Assembly: GCF_900119085.1 (NCBI RefSeq)
Contig: NZ_FPIQ01000008.1
Span: 45,899-109,898, forward strand
Reading direction: 5' to 3'
DNA from: Nitrosovibrio sp. Nv17
GTDB lineage: Bacteria; Pseudomonadota; Gammaproteobacteria; Burkholderiales; Nitrosomonadaceae
DNA length: 64,000 nucleotides
In this document: in pieces, positions 57,244 through 64,000 of the stretch
Layout of the letters: every line of letters begins with the position of its first letter
Numbering within the stretch: position 1 is the stretch's first letter
Notes under the pieces: generated by a model
Seen by the model: the letters and a program-made list of their open reading frames with translations, nothing else
What the model was told of the DNA's origin: nothing
The model's database searches: none
Position numbers and translations under genes: made by a program

Positions 57244-57274
57244 CCGCTGTTCCGAATCCGGCGGCGGTGGAAGG

Positions 57275-58288
57275 CTAGCGGTAGCCCGCCCGGTCCATCA
57301 GCTTCACCGCTTCCGTCTGGAGTTCGCCCGCCCGGACCAGGTTGATCGGATTCTGCTTGAACCCGCCCCAGGCCGCGACGGCGGGCGCGGACGCCACCCT
57401 GGGGTTGGCTGGGTATTCCATGTTGACGTCGGCGAACAGGTTCTGCGCCTGTTCCGACGACAGGAATTCCAGCAGCCTGATTGCCGCGGGCGCGGCATGG
57501 GCATGGCGGGTGATCCCCGCGCCCGAGATGTTGACGTGGACCCCGCTGCCGGCCTGGTTCGGCCAGAAGATCGCCAGCGGCAACGAGGGGGTTTTCTCCA
57601 TCAGCCGTCCGTAGTAGTATGTGTTGACCACGGTGACGTCACACTTCCCGGCGGCAACGAACTCCAGCGCGCGGGTGTCGTCGGACAGGGGGTCGGTGGC
57701 CAGGTTGGCAACCCAGCCTTTCACGATCTGCTCGGTTTTCGCCTCGCCGAGTTCGTCTATCATGACCGCCACCAGCGATTGGTTGTATACTTTCTTGGAC
57801 GTGCGCAGGCATAGCCGCCCTTTCCAGCGCGGATCGGCCAGCGCCTCGTAAGTGGAGAGCTCGTCCGGCTTGACTTTTTGCGTATTGTAGACGAGGGTGC
57901 GGGCACGCACCGACAGGCCGAACCACTGCTTGCCGGGATCTCGCAGATGGGCGGGGATATTGGACTCCAGTACCTCCGACTCCACGGGCCTCAATAATCC
58001 TTCCCGTGCCGCTTCCCACAGATTGCCCGCGTCCGAGGTGATCAGCATGTCGGCGGGCGTATTCCTTCCCTCCGCCTTGAGGCGCGCCAGCAGGGCGCCT
58101 TCCTTGTCGGTGACGAATTTCACCTCGATTCCGGTTTCCCGGGTGAAGGCATCGAACATCGGCTTGATGAGCTGCTCGATTCGGGCGGAGTAGACGACGA
58201 CCTGTTCCGCGCGGGCGGAGGTGGCGGCAAGCAGGGAGGTGCAGCAGAGTATTGCGATGAGAACGCGAGTAAGGCGGAACGTCGTCAT
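57275..58288 (-). CDS. fbpA: Periplasmic ferric-ion-binding protein (FbpA-like)
   Basis: FbpA binds Fe(III) in the periplasm and delivers it to FbpBC. The 337-residue protein has a signal peptide (TRVLIAILCCTSLLAATSARA, cleaved near SARA-EQVV). It has the iron-binding Tyr region VNTYYYGRLM and early EQVVVYSARIEQLIKPMFDA. The ATG at 58288 begins MTTFRLTRV. An AT-rich promoter segment (TATATT near the complement of 58373-58380) lies upstream, shared with the divergent small gene. Solute-binding proteins of this type can bind other metals or anions, but the Tyr pair supports Fe(III). Confidence 0.92.
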   Translation of the reverse strand: MTTFRLTRVLIAILCCTSLLAATSARAEQVVVYSARIEQLIKPMFDAFTRETGIEVKFVTDKEGALLARLKAEGRNTPADMLITSDAGNLWEAAREGLLRPVESEVLESNIPAHLRDPGKQWFGLSVRARTLVYNTQKVKPDELSTYEALADPRWKGRLCLRTSKKVYNQSLVAVMIDELGEAKTEQIVKGWVANLATDPLSDDTRALEFVAAGKCDVTVVNTYYYGRLMEKTPSLPLAIFWPNQAGSGVHVNISGAGITRHAHAAPAAIRLLEFLSSEQAQNLFADVNMEYPANPRVASAPAVAAWGGFKQNPINLVRAGELQTEAVKLMDRAGYR

Positions 58289-58380
58289 TTTTGTATCCCG
58301 AATGAATGGTAGGCAGGTCGAGTCGACCCGTGGTCATTTCTTGCCAGTCGCAACAACCCGTAACTTCACATTAATATACC

Positions 58381-58662
58381 ATGGATAAACCGCGGTCAAA
58401 CCCTTCGTCCCACCGCCTGCAGGAGCTTCTCGCCATCCCGGAGCGGCAGCGGACGGAAGCGCAGTGGGATGAACTCAACGAACTCGAGATCACCTTGACG
58501 CCCGTGAATCGTGCCGGATCGCCGGAGCCGGGCAGCCGGCGCGTGGTGACCGCCCCATCCGATCCGTCCAGGACTCGCAGTGGCGTGCCGGGCAAGCGGC
58601 CGGTGAGGAAGCTCCGCAAGCGTGCGGCGAAAGGAGGCGAGTCGCGCAACGGCTCGTACTAG
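58381..58662 (+). CDS. Small hypothetical protein
   Basis: The 93-residue, Arg/Lys-rich soluble protein has an acidic amphipathic helix near the N-terminus (RLQELLAIPERQRTEAQWDEL) and a basic disordered C-terminal half (RPVRKLRKRAAKGGE). No known domain was recognised. It starts with ATG at 58381 directly downstream of the AT-rich stretch TTAATATACC, without a clear ribosome site. A frame on the opposite strand (58371-58649) is equally open. Reality as a gene is plausible but unproven. Confidence 0.45.
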   Translation: MDKPRSNPSSHRLQELLAIPERQRTEAQWDELNELEITLTPVNRAGSPEPGSRRVVTAPSDPSRTRSGVPGKRPVRKLRKRAAKGGESRNGSY

Positions 58663-58677
58663 CGGTGCCTGTCACTT

Positions 58678-59364
58678 CTACCACGGGACGGGCCTGCCGT
58701 CATAGGCGATGAAGGTTCCGCTGTCCGCCGGTGTGAGCCGCGCAATGACAGCGCGCATGCCCGATACGCTCTGCTCCGCCGAGATCAGGGCATTCGGCCC
58801 GCCCATGTCGGTTCTGACCCAACCCGGGTGCAGCGCCACGGTGAGGATGCCGGCCGGTGCGAGATCGACTGCCAGGGTTTTCATCAGCATGTTTGCCGCC
58901 GCCTTGCTCGACCGGTACAGGTAGCTGCCGCCGCTGCTGTTGTCCGAAATGCTCCCCATCTTGCTGCTGAGCGTGGCGATGATCTTGCCGGTGCCGCGGG
59001 CGAGGTGGGGGGCGAAGGCGCGGGCCATGTGCAGCGGTGCGATGGCGTTGATGAGGAATGCCCCGGCCCAGACCGCCTCGTCGAGGGCAGGGTCGTCAGG
59101 AGGATAGACGCCGGCATTGTTCAGAAGCAGGTCGATTGGATGTGAGTCCAGCGAACGTGCCAGCGCATCGATGTGGTCGGAGACTCCGACGTCGAGGCCA
59201 TGCACCGTCACCTGCCCCGGGTGTCCGGCCGCCAGGGCGTGCAGCGCCCCGGATGTGCCGGGCTGGCGGGCGCACGCCAGTACGCGCCAGCCGTCGGCGG
59301 CGTACTGCCTGCAGAACTCCAGTCCTATGCCACGGTTGGCACCCGTGACCAGTACGGTCTTCAT
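58678..59364 (-). CDS. Short-chain dehydrogenase/reductase (SDR)
   Basis: The 228-residue oxidoreductase has the classical SDR cofactor motif TGANRGIG near residue 8, LLNNAGVY (NNAG), the catalytic-type YLYRSSKAAANML (Tyr-x3-Lys) and PGWVRTDMGGPNA. The upstream catalytic Ser is in TLSSKMGS. It resembles the CsgA/sepiapterin-reductase-like group with a short C-terminus, and its substrate is unknown. It is divergent from the rhodanese-secB operon. Confidence 0.92.
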   Translation of the reverse strand: MKTVLVTGANRGIGLEFCRQYAADGWRVLACARQPGTSGALHALAAGHPGQVTVHGLDVGVSDHIDALARSLDSHPIDLLLNNAGVYPPDDPALDEAVWAGAFLINAIAPLHMARAFAPHLARGTGKIIATLSSKMGSISDNSSGGSYLYRSSKAAANMLMKTLAVDLAPAGILTVALHPGWVRTDMGGPNALISAEQSVSGMRAVIARLTPADSGTFIAYDGRPVPW

Positions 59365-59615
59365 GTGAGCTCGTGTTCTTCCGAAGAGGGATGTGCGTAC
59401 CTGGCCGATGCTCCGATCGTATCACAGGATCAGGTCATCCGGCGCGGGGGAGTTCCGGCGGATCTCCGCAGGGCGGACGGTCAGATAATATGTTTTTGTC
59501 ATTATCCCGGCGGCGCCGCGCGCCCGCCGGATGGTTCGCGGGCATCGGACATGGGCTGCCATCGGGTTTCCATCTCTGGTAGAATTCGCGCATCGAAAGT
59601 TCCGGGAGACGGGAC

Positions 59616-60026
59616 GTGCCAGCTTTCCTGCAGGACAATATCGCCCTGGTGGTCGCTGCCCTGATGAGTGGCGGCATGCTGCTGTGGCCGCTGCTGCGCC
59701 GGTCCGGCGGCGAAGTCGATACCCTGGTGGCGGTCCAGATGATCAACTACAAGGATGCCGTGGTGCTCGACGTGCGCGAGGGGAGCGAATATGCCGCCGG
59801 CCATGTACCCAATTCCCGGCACATTCCGGCGGACAAGCTGGAGGAACGCCTGCACGAGCTGGAAAAATTCAAGGACAAGCCCATCATCCTGATACACCGC
59901 AGCGGTGTGAACACCACCGGCAAGGCGGGTGCGATCCTGCGCAAGCAGGCATTCGCGCACGTGCATGACCTGCAGGGCGGCATCGACGCATGGCGCCAGG
60001 CAAACCTGCCCATCGTGAAGAAATGA
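59616..60026 (+). CDS. Rhodanese-like protein with N-terminal membrane anchor and no catalytic Cys
   Basis: The 136-residue protein has one N-terminal TM helix (NIALVVAALMSGGMLLWPLL) and a rhodanese domain from about residue 40 (VVLDVREGSEYAAGHVPNSRHIP). The active-site loop reads ILIHRSGVNTTGKAG, where the expected Cys is His94 (codon CAC), so thiosulfate sulfurtransferase activity is unlikely. The start is GTG 59616 with GGGAG upstream. It opens the operon with grxC and secB and overlaps grxC as ATGA, a conserved betaproteobacterial order. Confidence 0.9.
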   Translation: MPAFLQDNIALVVAALMSGGMLLWPLLRRSGGEVDTLVAVQMINYKDAVVLDVREGSEYAAGHVPNSRHIPADKLEERLHELEKFKDKPIILIHRSGVNTTGKAGAILRKQAFAHVHDLQGGIDAWRQANLPIVKK

Positions 60027-60301
60027 CGGGTGCCGTGGCGAGAGTGGTGATGTACGCCACCGGTTTCTGTCCCTACTGCCTGCGGGCCGAGGATTTGCTG
60101 CGCGCCCGCGGAGCGGAGGACATCGAGAAGATACGCGTCGACCTGGATCCGGCTCGCCGCGCCGAGATGCTGGAACGCACCGGGCGCCGCACGGTTCCCC
60201 AGATCTACATCGGCGACGTCCACGTCGGCGGCTACGACGATCTGGCGCAGCTCGATCGCGGCGGCCGACTGGCGCGGCTCCTGGCGGCAGCCGAGGTCTG
60301 A
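60023..60301 (+). CDS. grxC: Glutaredoxin 3-like
   Basis: The 92-residue thiol redox protein uses glutathione to reduce disulfides. The active-site CPYC lies in YATGFCPYCLRAEDLL. The cis-Pro segment is RTVPQIYIGDVHVGGYDDL with the TVP and GGxDD glutathione-binding motifs. ATG 60023 overlaps the rhodanese stop. It precedes secB, as in many beta- and gammaproteobacteria. Confidence 0.95.
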   Translation: MTGAVARVVMYATGFCPYCLRAEDLLRARGAEDIEKIRVDLDPARRAEMLERTGRRTVPQIYIGDVHVGGYDDLAQLDRGGRLARLLAAAEV

Positions 60302-60479
60302 CCGGCCAGGCCGGTGCCCCGGGTCCGGCGCATATGGGCGGAAGCCGTGTCGGTCCGGACTGCATGTGCCGCATGCCGACGGATGGGGCGGGGTAGGTCC
60401 GAAAATACCCATGCTTCCGGTAGCCCTGATTCTGTACAATACCCCACCACTTTCGACTATCTTCCCTATGGAATCCAAC

Positions 60480-60965
60480 ATGAGCGACCCCCAACCGGTT
60501 TTCAACATCGAAAAGATCTATGTCAAGGATTTGTCCCTGGAGCTTCCGAACGCACCCCGGATTTTTCTCGAGCGCGAAGCGCCGGAGGTCAATGTGCAAC
60601 TGCACACCAAGGGGGAGCGCATTGAGGAGGGCATGTACGAGGTCCTGCTGACGGTAACGGTGACGGCCAAGGTCAAGGAAAAAACCCTGTTTCTGGTAGA
60701 AGTGCGCGAAGCGGGCATTTTTCAGATCCGCAATATCCCTGAGACGGACATGGATCCCGTGCTGGGGATCGCCTGTCCCAATATCCTGTTTCCCTACCTG
60801 CGCGAAGTCGTATCCGATGTCGTCACCCGCGGCGGGTTTCCCGCGGTCATTCTGAATCCGGTGAATTTCGAGGCGCTCTACCACCAGGGAAAGCAGCAGG
60901 CCGAGAAGAATGCGGCGGTGGCGGCGAATGGCGCGCCGGACCAGGAAAAGAAGATCACCCACTGA
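60480..60965 (+). CDS. secB: SecB protein-export chaperone
   Basis: SecB is a homotetrameric cytosolic chaperone that delivers unfolded preproteins to SecA. The 161-residue protein has FNIEKIYVKDLSLELPNAP, TKGERIEEGMYEVLLTVTVT, VREAGIFQIRNIPE and ACPNILFPYLREVVSDVVTR. The C-terminal tail is charged, ending EKKITH. ATG 60480 gives MSDPQPVFN; ATG 60468 is four codons earlier and is possible. A TACAAT hexamer at 60435-60440 may be a -10 giving secB its own promoter. Confidence 0.96.
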   Translation: MSDPQPVFNIEKIYVKDLSLELPNAPRIFLEREAPEVNVQLHTKGERIEEGMYEVLLTVTVTAKVKEKTLFLVEVREAGIFQIRNIPETDMDPVLGIACPNILFPYLREVVSDVVTRGGFPAVILNPVNFEALYHQGKQQAEKNAAVAANGAPDQEKKITH

Positions 60966-60966
60966 A

Positions 60967-61458
60967 ATGACGCATGGCCGGCGTGCGCTGAAGCCGCGAT
61001 CCTGCCGCTGTTGCCGCGGCCTGTGGATGATGGCGACGGCCGGCCTGCTGTTGCTTCCGGGCCGAGGCGGCGCCGCATTCGAGTTCTTTTCCATCGCCGA
61101 GAATGCTGTCGTAATGTACGACGCGCCATCCCTCAAGGCGGACAAGGTATATGTGGCGAGCCGTCATCTTCCTGTCGAGGCGGTCGTGAGGGTTGAAGGC
61201 TGGATCAAGGTGCGTGACAGCGAGGGGAGCCTCGCCTGGGTGGAGGAGAAGGCCCTCAGCAGCCAGCGACATGTCATTATCATAGTACCGCTGGCCGAGG
61301 TGCATCAGGCGGCGGATCCGGGTTCACGCGTGGTGTTCCAGGCGCAGCGACAGGTCGTGCTGGAGCAGTTGGAGCCTGCTGGACAGGGCTGGGTCAGGGT
61401 GCGTCACCGCGACGGGCAAACGGGGTACGTCAGGACCCAGCAAGTCTGGGGCTCATGA
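60967..61458 (+). CDS. Exported SH3-domain protein
   Basis: The 163-residue protein has a signal segment (LWMMATAGLLLLPGRGGAAF) and bacterial SH3-type repeats: FSIAENAVVMYDAPSLKADK, EGWIKVRDSEGSLAWVEEKA and a second copy with GQGWVRVRHRDGQTGYVRT. It probably acts in the periplasm or cell envelope and may bind peptidoglycan; no catalytic domain is present. It sits 1 bp after secB and overlaps gpsA by 4 bp. This secB-SH3-gpsA order is common in betaproteobacteria. Confidence 0.88.
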   Translation: MTHGRRALKPRSCRCCRGLWMMATAGLLLLPGRGGAAFEFFSIAENAVVMYDAPSLKADKVYVASRHLPVEAVVRVEGWIKVRDSEGSLAWVEEKALSSQRHVIIIVPLAEVHQAADPGSRVVFQAQRQVVLEQLEPAGQGWVRVRHRDGQTGYVRTQQVWGS

Positions 61459-62453
61459 GAATCGCCGTCCTCGGCGCGGGTGCGTGGGGCACGGCGCTGG
61501 CCATTCGCCTGTGCACGCGCCATGCTCCGTGCCGGGTGGTCCTGTGGGGACGTGACGCGGCGCATCTCGACGAACTCGCCGCCGAGCGCACCAACCGGCG
61601 CTATCTGCCGGATCATCCCTTCCCCGATTCACTGCGACTGACTTCGGCGCTCGATGCTGCCGTCGAGCATGCCGATCTCGTCGTCATTGCGGTGCCGGTT
61701 GCCGGATTGCGCGGCACGCTGCATGCCGTTGCAGCCGGCGGGCGCAAGCCGCCCCTGATATGGGCATGCAAGGGCTTCGAGATGGAGTCGGCCAGACTGC
61801 CGCATCAGGTGGTGCGGGAGGCGTATCCGGCGACGCCCGCGTGCGGCGTATTGTCCGGTCCCAGCTTCGCCCAGGAAGTGGCGTCAGGGCTGCCCACAGC
61901 TATGACATTAGCATCATTCGACGAGGGGTTCTCGCAGAATATCGCAGCTCAGCTGCATGGCGCCAGACTGCGCGTGTACTCCAGCAGGGACGTGGTGGGC
62001 GTGGAAACCGGCGGTGCGGTGAAGAACGTGATCTCGATCGCGGCGGGCATCTCCGACGGCATGGGCTTCGGTCACAATGCGCGTGCGGCGCTCATCACAC
62101 GGGGATTGGCGGAGATCACCCGCCTGGGGCTCCGCCTTGGCGGCAGCATGGAGACTTTCCTGGGGTTGGCCGGCGCAGGGGATCTGATACTGACCTGCAC
62201 CGGCGACCTGTCGCGCAACCGGCAGGTAGGCCTCGCCCTGGCGGCCGGCCGGCCGCTGCCGGATATTCTGCGGGAGCTGGGCCACATCGCCGAAGGCGTC
62301 TACACGGCACGTGCGGTGGCGCGCCTGAGCCGCGAGCTCGACGTCGACATGCCGATCACGCGTGCGGTAAGCGGCGTGCTCCATGACGGCGTGCCGGCAC
62401 GATTGGCGGTCGAGGCGCTGCTCAGCCGGGAACCGAAGCGAGAGGCGTGTTGA
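61455..62453 (+). CDS. gpsA: NAD(P)H-dependent glycerol-3-phosphate dehydrogenase
   Basis: GpsA reduces dihydroxyacetone phosphate to sn-glycerol-3-phosphate for phospholipid synthesis. The 332-residue protein has the Rossmann motif VLGAGAWGTALAI, LSGPSFAQEVASGLPT, the catalytic Lys in GGAVKNVISIAAGISDGMGF and NARAALITRGLAEI. It overlaps the SH3 gene by ATGA. The stop is followed within 6 bp by the end of convergent trmL. Confidence 0.96.
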   Translation: MRIAVLGAGAWGTALAIRLCTRHAPCRVVLWGRDAAHLDELAAERTNRRYLPDHPFPDSLRLTSALDAAVEHADLVVIAVPVAGLRGTLHAVAAGGRKPPLIWACKGFEMESARLPHQVVREAYPATPACGVLSGPSFAQEVASGLPTAMTLASFDEGFSQNIAAQLHGARLRVYSSRDVVGVETGGAVKNVISIAAGISDGMGFGHNARAALITRGLAEITRLGLRLGGSMETFLGLAGAGDLILTCTGDLSRNRQVGLALAAGRPLPDILRELGHIAEGVYTARAVARLSRELDVDMPITRAVSGVLHDGVPARLAVEALLSREPKREAC

Positions 62454-62459
62454 ATCGGC

Positions 62460-62924
62460 TCACTCGCCGCCTGCGAAGCCCGTCCGGCGCCACGCTTCAT
62501 AGATCACCACGGCTACCGAGTTGGAAAGGTTGAGGCTGCGGTTGCCGGGCATCATGGGCAGGCGGAGCCGGTGCTGCTCGGGGATTTCCGCCAGCACCTC
62601 CGGGGGCAGGCCGCAGGTTTCGGAGCCGAAGAGAAATACGTCTCCCCTGGCGTACGTGATGGAGTCGTAGCGTCGCGTGCCCCGGGTCGATACGGCCAGC
62701 AGTCGGTTTCCTGAGAACTGCCGGGCGCACTGCGCCTAGCTGGCGTGCAGGGTCACGCTGGCGTATTCGTGGTAGTCCAGTCCGGCACGTCGCAGCAGTC
62801 TGTCCTCCAGCGTGAAGCCGAGCGGCTCGACGAGATGGAGCCGGGCGCCGGTATTGGCGCACAGACGTATGATGTTGCCGGTATTGGACGGGATCCGGGG
62901 TTGAAGCAGGATGACGTCGTGCAC
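62460..62924 (-). pseudogene. trmL: trmL tRNA (cytidine/uridine-2'-O-)-methyltransferase with in-frame amber codon
   Basis: TrmL methylates the wobble base of tRNA-Leu. Read through, this is a full-length 154-codon SPOUT gene: [32 protein letters not shown], then [14 protein letters not shown] and [19 protein letters not shown], ending [11 protein letters not shown]. At codon 63 (62738-62736) the frame has TAG between LHAS and AQCARQF. The frame is otherwise intact on both sides with no shift. The truncated 62-residue product would lack the SAM-binding knot, so it should be inactive unless the codon is read through or is a sequence error. Confidence 0.93.
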
Positions 62925-62929
62925 GGCGT

Positions 62930-63631
62930 CTATCGGGAACCGCTCACGGGGGTATGCCTGTCGCCTGCCTGCGGCAGCGTCCTGACGACGATCCAGCCAT
63001 CGACACGCGCGGCCCCCTGCCGCCGCAGGATTTTCGCCAGTTCGTTCAGCGTTGCACCGGTGGTCATGACGTCATCCACGATCGCGATGTGCCGTCCCGC
63101 CAGATCGCCTTCGCAGGCGAATGCTCCGCGCACGTTGCGCGTACGCGCCTTCCACGGGAGACCTGCCTGCGGCGGTGTGTCGCGGATGCGTCTGCAGAGG
63201 CCGGGCTGCAGTGGAACGCCGCGTCGCCCGGCGATCCAGCGAGCTATTTCCTGGGCGTGGTTGAATCCGCGTTCCCGCAGCTTTTCCGGGTGCAGCGGCA
63301 TGGGCAGGATGAGATCGGGGGGCGGGCAGGCATCGAGGCGTGTCAGCAGCAACTCGGCCAGAATGGGCGCCACGTGAAGATGGGCTTGGTACTTGAGCGC
63401 GTGCACCAGCGCGTCTGCGGGAAATGCATAGCGCAGTACCGCGAAGGTGCGGTCGAAGGCGGGCGGTTGCGCCAGACAAGCACCGCAAAGGCGGGCTCCG
63501 GCGATCGGGAGCGCGCATGCTTCGCAGCGGTGGGGCGGCAGGTAAGGCAGGCTGTCGCCACAGGCGGCGCACAGGCCGTGGCGGCTGCGAGCACCGCACA
63601 GCAGACAGCGCTGCCCAAGGAGTGATTGCAT
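62930..63631 (-). CDS. comF: ComF-family phosphoribosyltransferase-like protein
   Basis: The 233-residue ComF/GntX-type protein is linked to DNA uptake or utilisation in competent bacteria. It has N-terminal zinc-binding Cys pairs ([16 protein letters not shown], then CEAC and CGAC) and a C-terminal PRTase motif [23 protein letters not shown] 63631 ([13 protein letters not shown]) is preferred to TTG 63652. It lies 5 bp upstream of trmL on the same strand and is divergent from bioB. Confidence 0.9.
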   Translation of the reverse strand: MQSLLGQRCLLCGARSRHGLCAACGDSLPYLPPHRCEACALPIAGARLCGACLAQPPAFDRTFAVLRYAFPADALVHALKYQAHLHVAPILAELLLTRLDACPPPDLILPMPLHPEKLRERGFNHAQEIARWIAGRRGVPLQPGLCRRIRDTPPQAGLPWKARTRNVRGAFACEGDLAGRHIAIVDDVMTTGATLNELAKILRRQGAARVDGWIVVRTLPQAGDRHTPVSGSR

Positions 63632-63769
63632 TAAATTTAATCTGTCGTTCAATTTTCAGATTCATGAAATTGACAATGACGAGGAAATCTCTGATGATTC
63701 ATGCTCGTGTGAGGAGGCTGCCACGAATGATGGCTGCCCATACGGGATCATAGCAACTGGAGGGCGACC

Positions 63770-64000
63770 ATGAGTCAGTTTGTTTCGGATGCGGCCATCG
63801 ATATCGACCGGGATGCGCTATCCCCGGCGGCGGGGTGTACGGCGAGGCGCCGGGCGGATGCGCCGGGCGGATCCGTCCGCTGGCGTGTGGAGGACATAGA
63901 GCGGTTGCTGGATCTTCCGTTCGGGGATTTGATGTACCGTGCGCAGGAGACGCACCGTCAATACCATGAGGCCAATGCGGTGCAACTGTCGACGCTGATT
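63770..64000 (+). CDS. bioB: Biotin synthase, N-terminal part (cut by window edge)
   Basis: BioB is a radical-SAM enzyme that inserts sulfur into dethiobiotin. Only 77 codons are visible. The segment [20 protein letters not shown], then [20 protein letters not shown], matches the BioB N-terminus just before the CxxxCxxC cluster loop, which is beyond the window. About 35 residues ([14 protein letters not shown]...) precede the usual start, though ATG 63770 has GGAGGG upstream and is the best start. It is divergent from comF, as in other proteobacterial bioB-bioF-bioH-bioC operons. Confidence 0.9.
   Translation, partial: MSQFVSDAAIDIDRDALSPAAGCTARRRADAPGGSVRWRVEDIERLLDLPFGDLMYRAQETHRQYHEANAVQLSTLI

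Noticed and set aside
62736..62738. Programmed amber recoding (e.g. pyrrolysine) in trmL
   Set aside because: A single TAG with no recoding signal and no pyrrolysine genes in view; a nonsense mutation or sequence error is simpler.

Overview
The window reads as a chromosomal segment of a GC-rich betaproteobacterium, most likely a Nitrosomonadales-type chemolithoautotroph. This is an inference from gene content: aroB-dgt-hemE; rsgA/pterin dehydratase/Ste24/orn; rhodanese-grxC-secB-SH3-gpsA-trmL-comF-bioB; a PEP-CTERM protein with a -24/-12 promoter; and a DAB-type inorganic-carbon accumulation operon next to a SulP transporter. No rRNA, tRNA, CRISPR array, IS element or phage module was seen.

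Layout: (1) 1-7.8 kb: an RND efflux operon on the minus strand (adaptor, pump, outer-membrane factor, then a second adaptor cut by the window edge), with a divergent TetR/AcrR repressor and a palindromic operator between them. (2) 7.9-14.9 kb: a SUF Fe-S operon (iscR-iscA-sufB-C-D-S-U-nfu) behind two tandem IscR-type boxes. (3) 14.9-19.4 kb: DUF488, hemJ, aroB, dgt, hemE. (4) 19.6-29.1 kb: a two-component system, a ~350 bp tandem duplication of the kinase 3' end plus the following control region, then dabA-dabB and a SulP transporter; this is the most interesting regulatory neighbourhood. (5) 29.1-32.4 kb: rsgA, pterin dehydratase and a Ste24-like protease, divergent from orn. (6) 32.5-42.2 kb: a glycogen cluster (glgP, glgA, glgB, glgC, GH57). 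(7) 42.6-50.2 kb: ferredoxin fdxA, an AddAB-like helicase-nuclease pair, mltB. (8) 50.2-58.3 kb: an iron-uptake block (piuC-like, TonB siderophore receptor, FbpABC-like ferric ABC importer) with a sigma-54-type-promoted PEP-CTERM gene in the middle. (9) 58.4-64 kb: a small protein, an SDR enzyme, rhodanese-grxC-secB-SH3-gpsA, a trmL gene with an in-frame amber codon, comF and the start of bioB.

How the parts fit: DabAB and SulP would raise internal bicarbonate for carbon fixation, and the glycogen cluster stores and mobilises the fixed carbon. The SUF operon, FdxA and the iron uptake block fit a metabolism with heavy Fe-S and haem demand. Gene order and families are seen directly. The autotrophic lifestyle and the regulation of DAB by the adjacent two-component system are inferences. 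Start codons were chosen from family length, Shine-Dalgarno sequences and stop/start overlaps, and are noted where uncertain.
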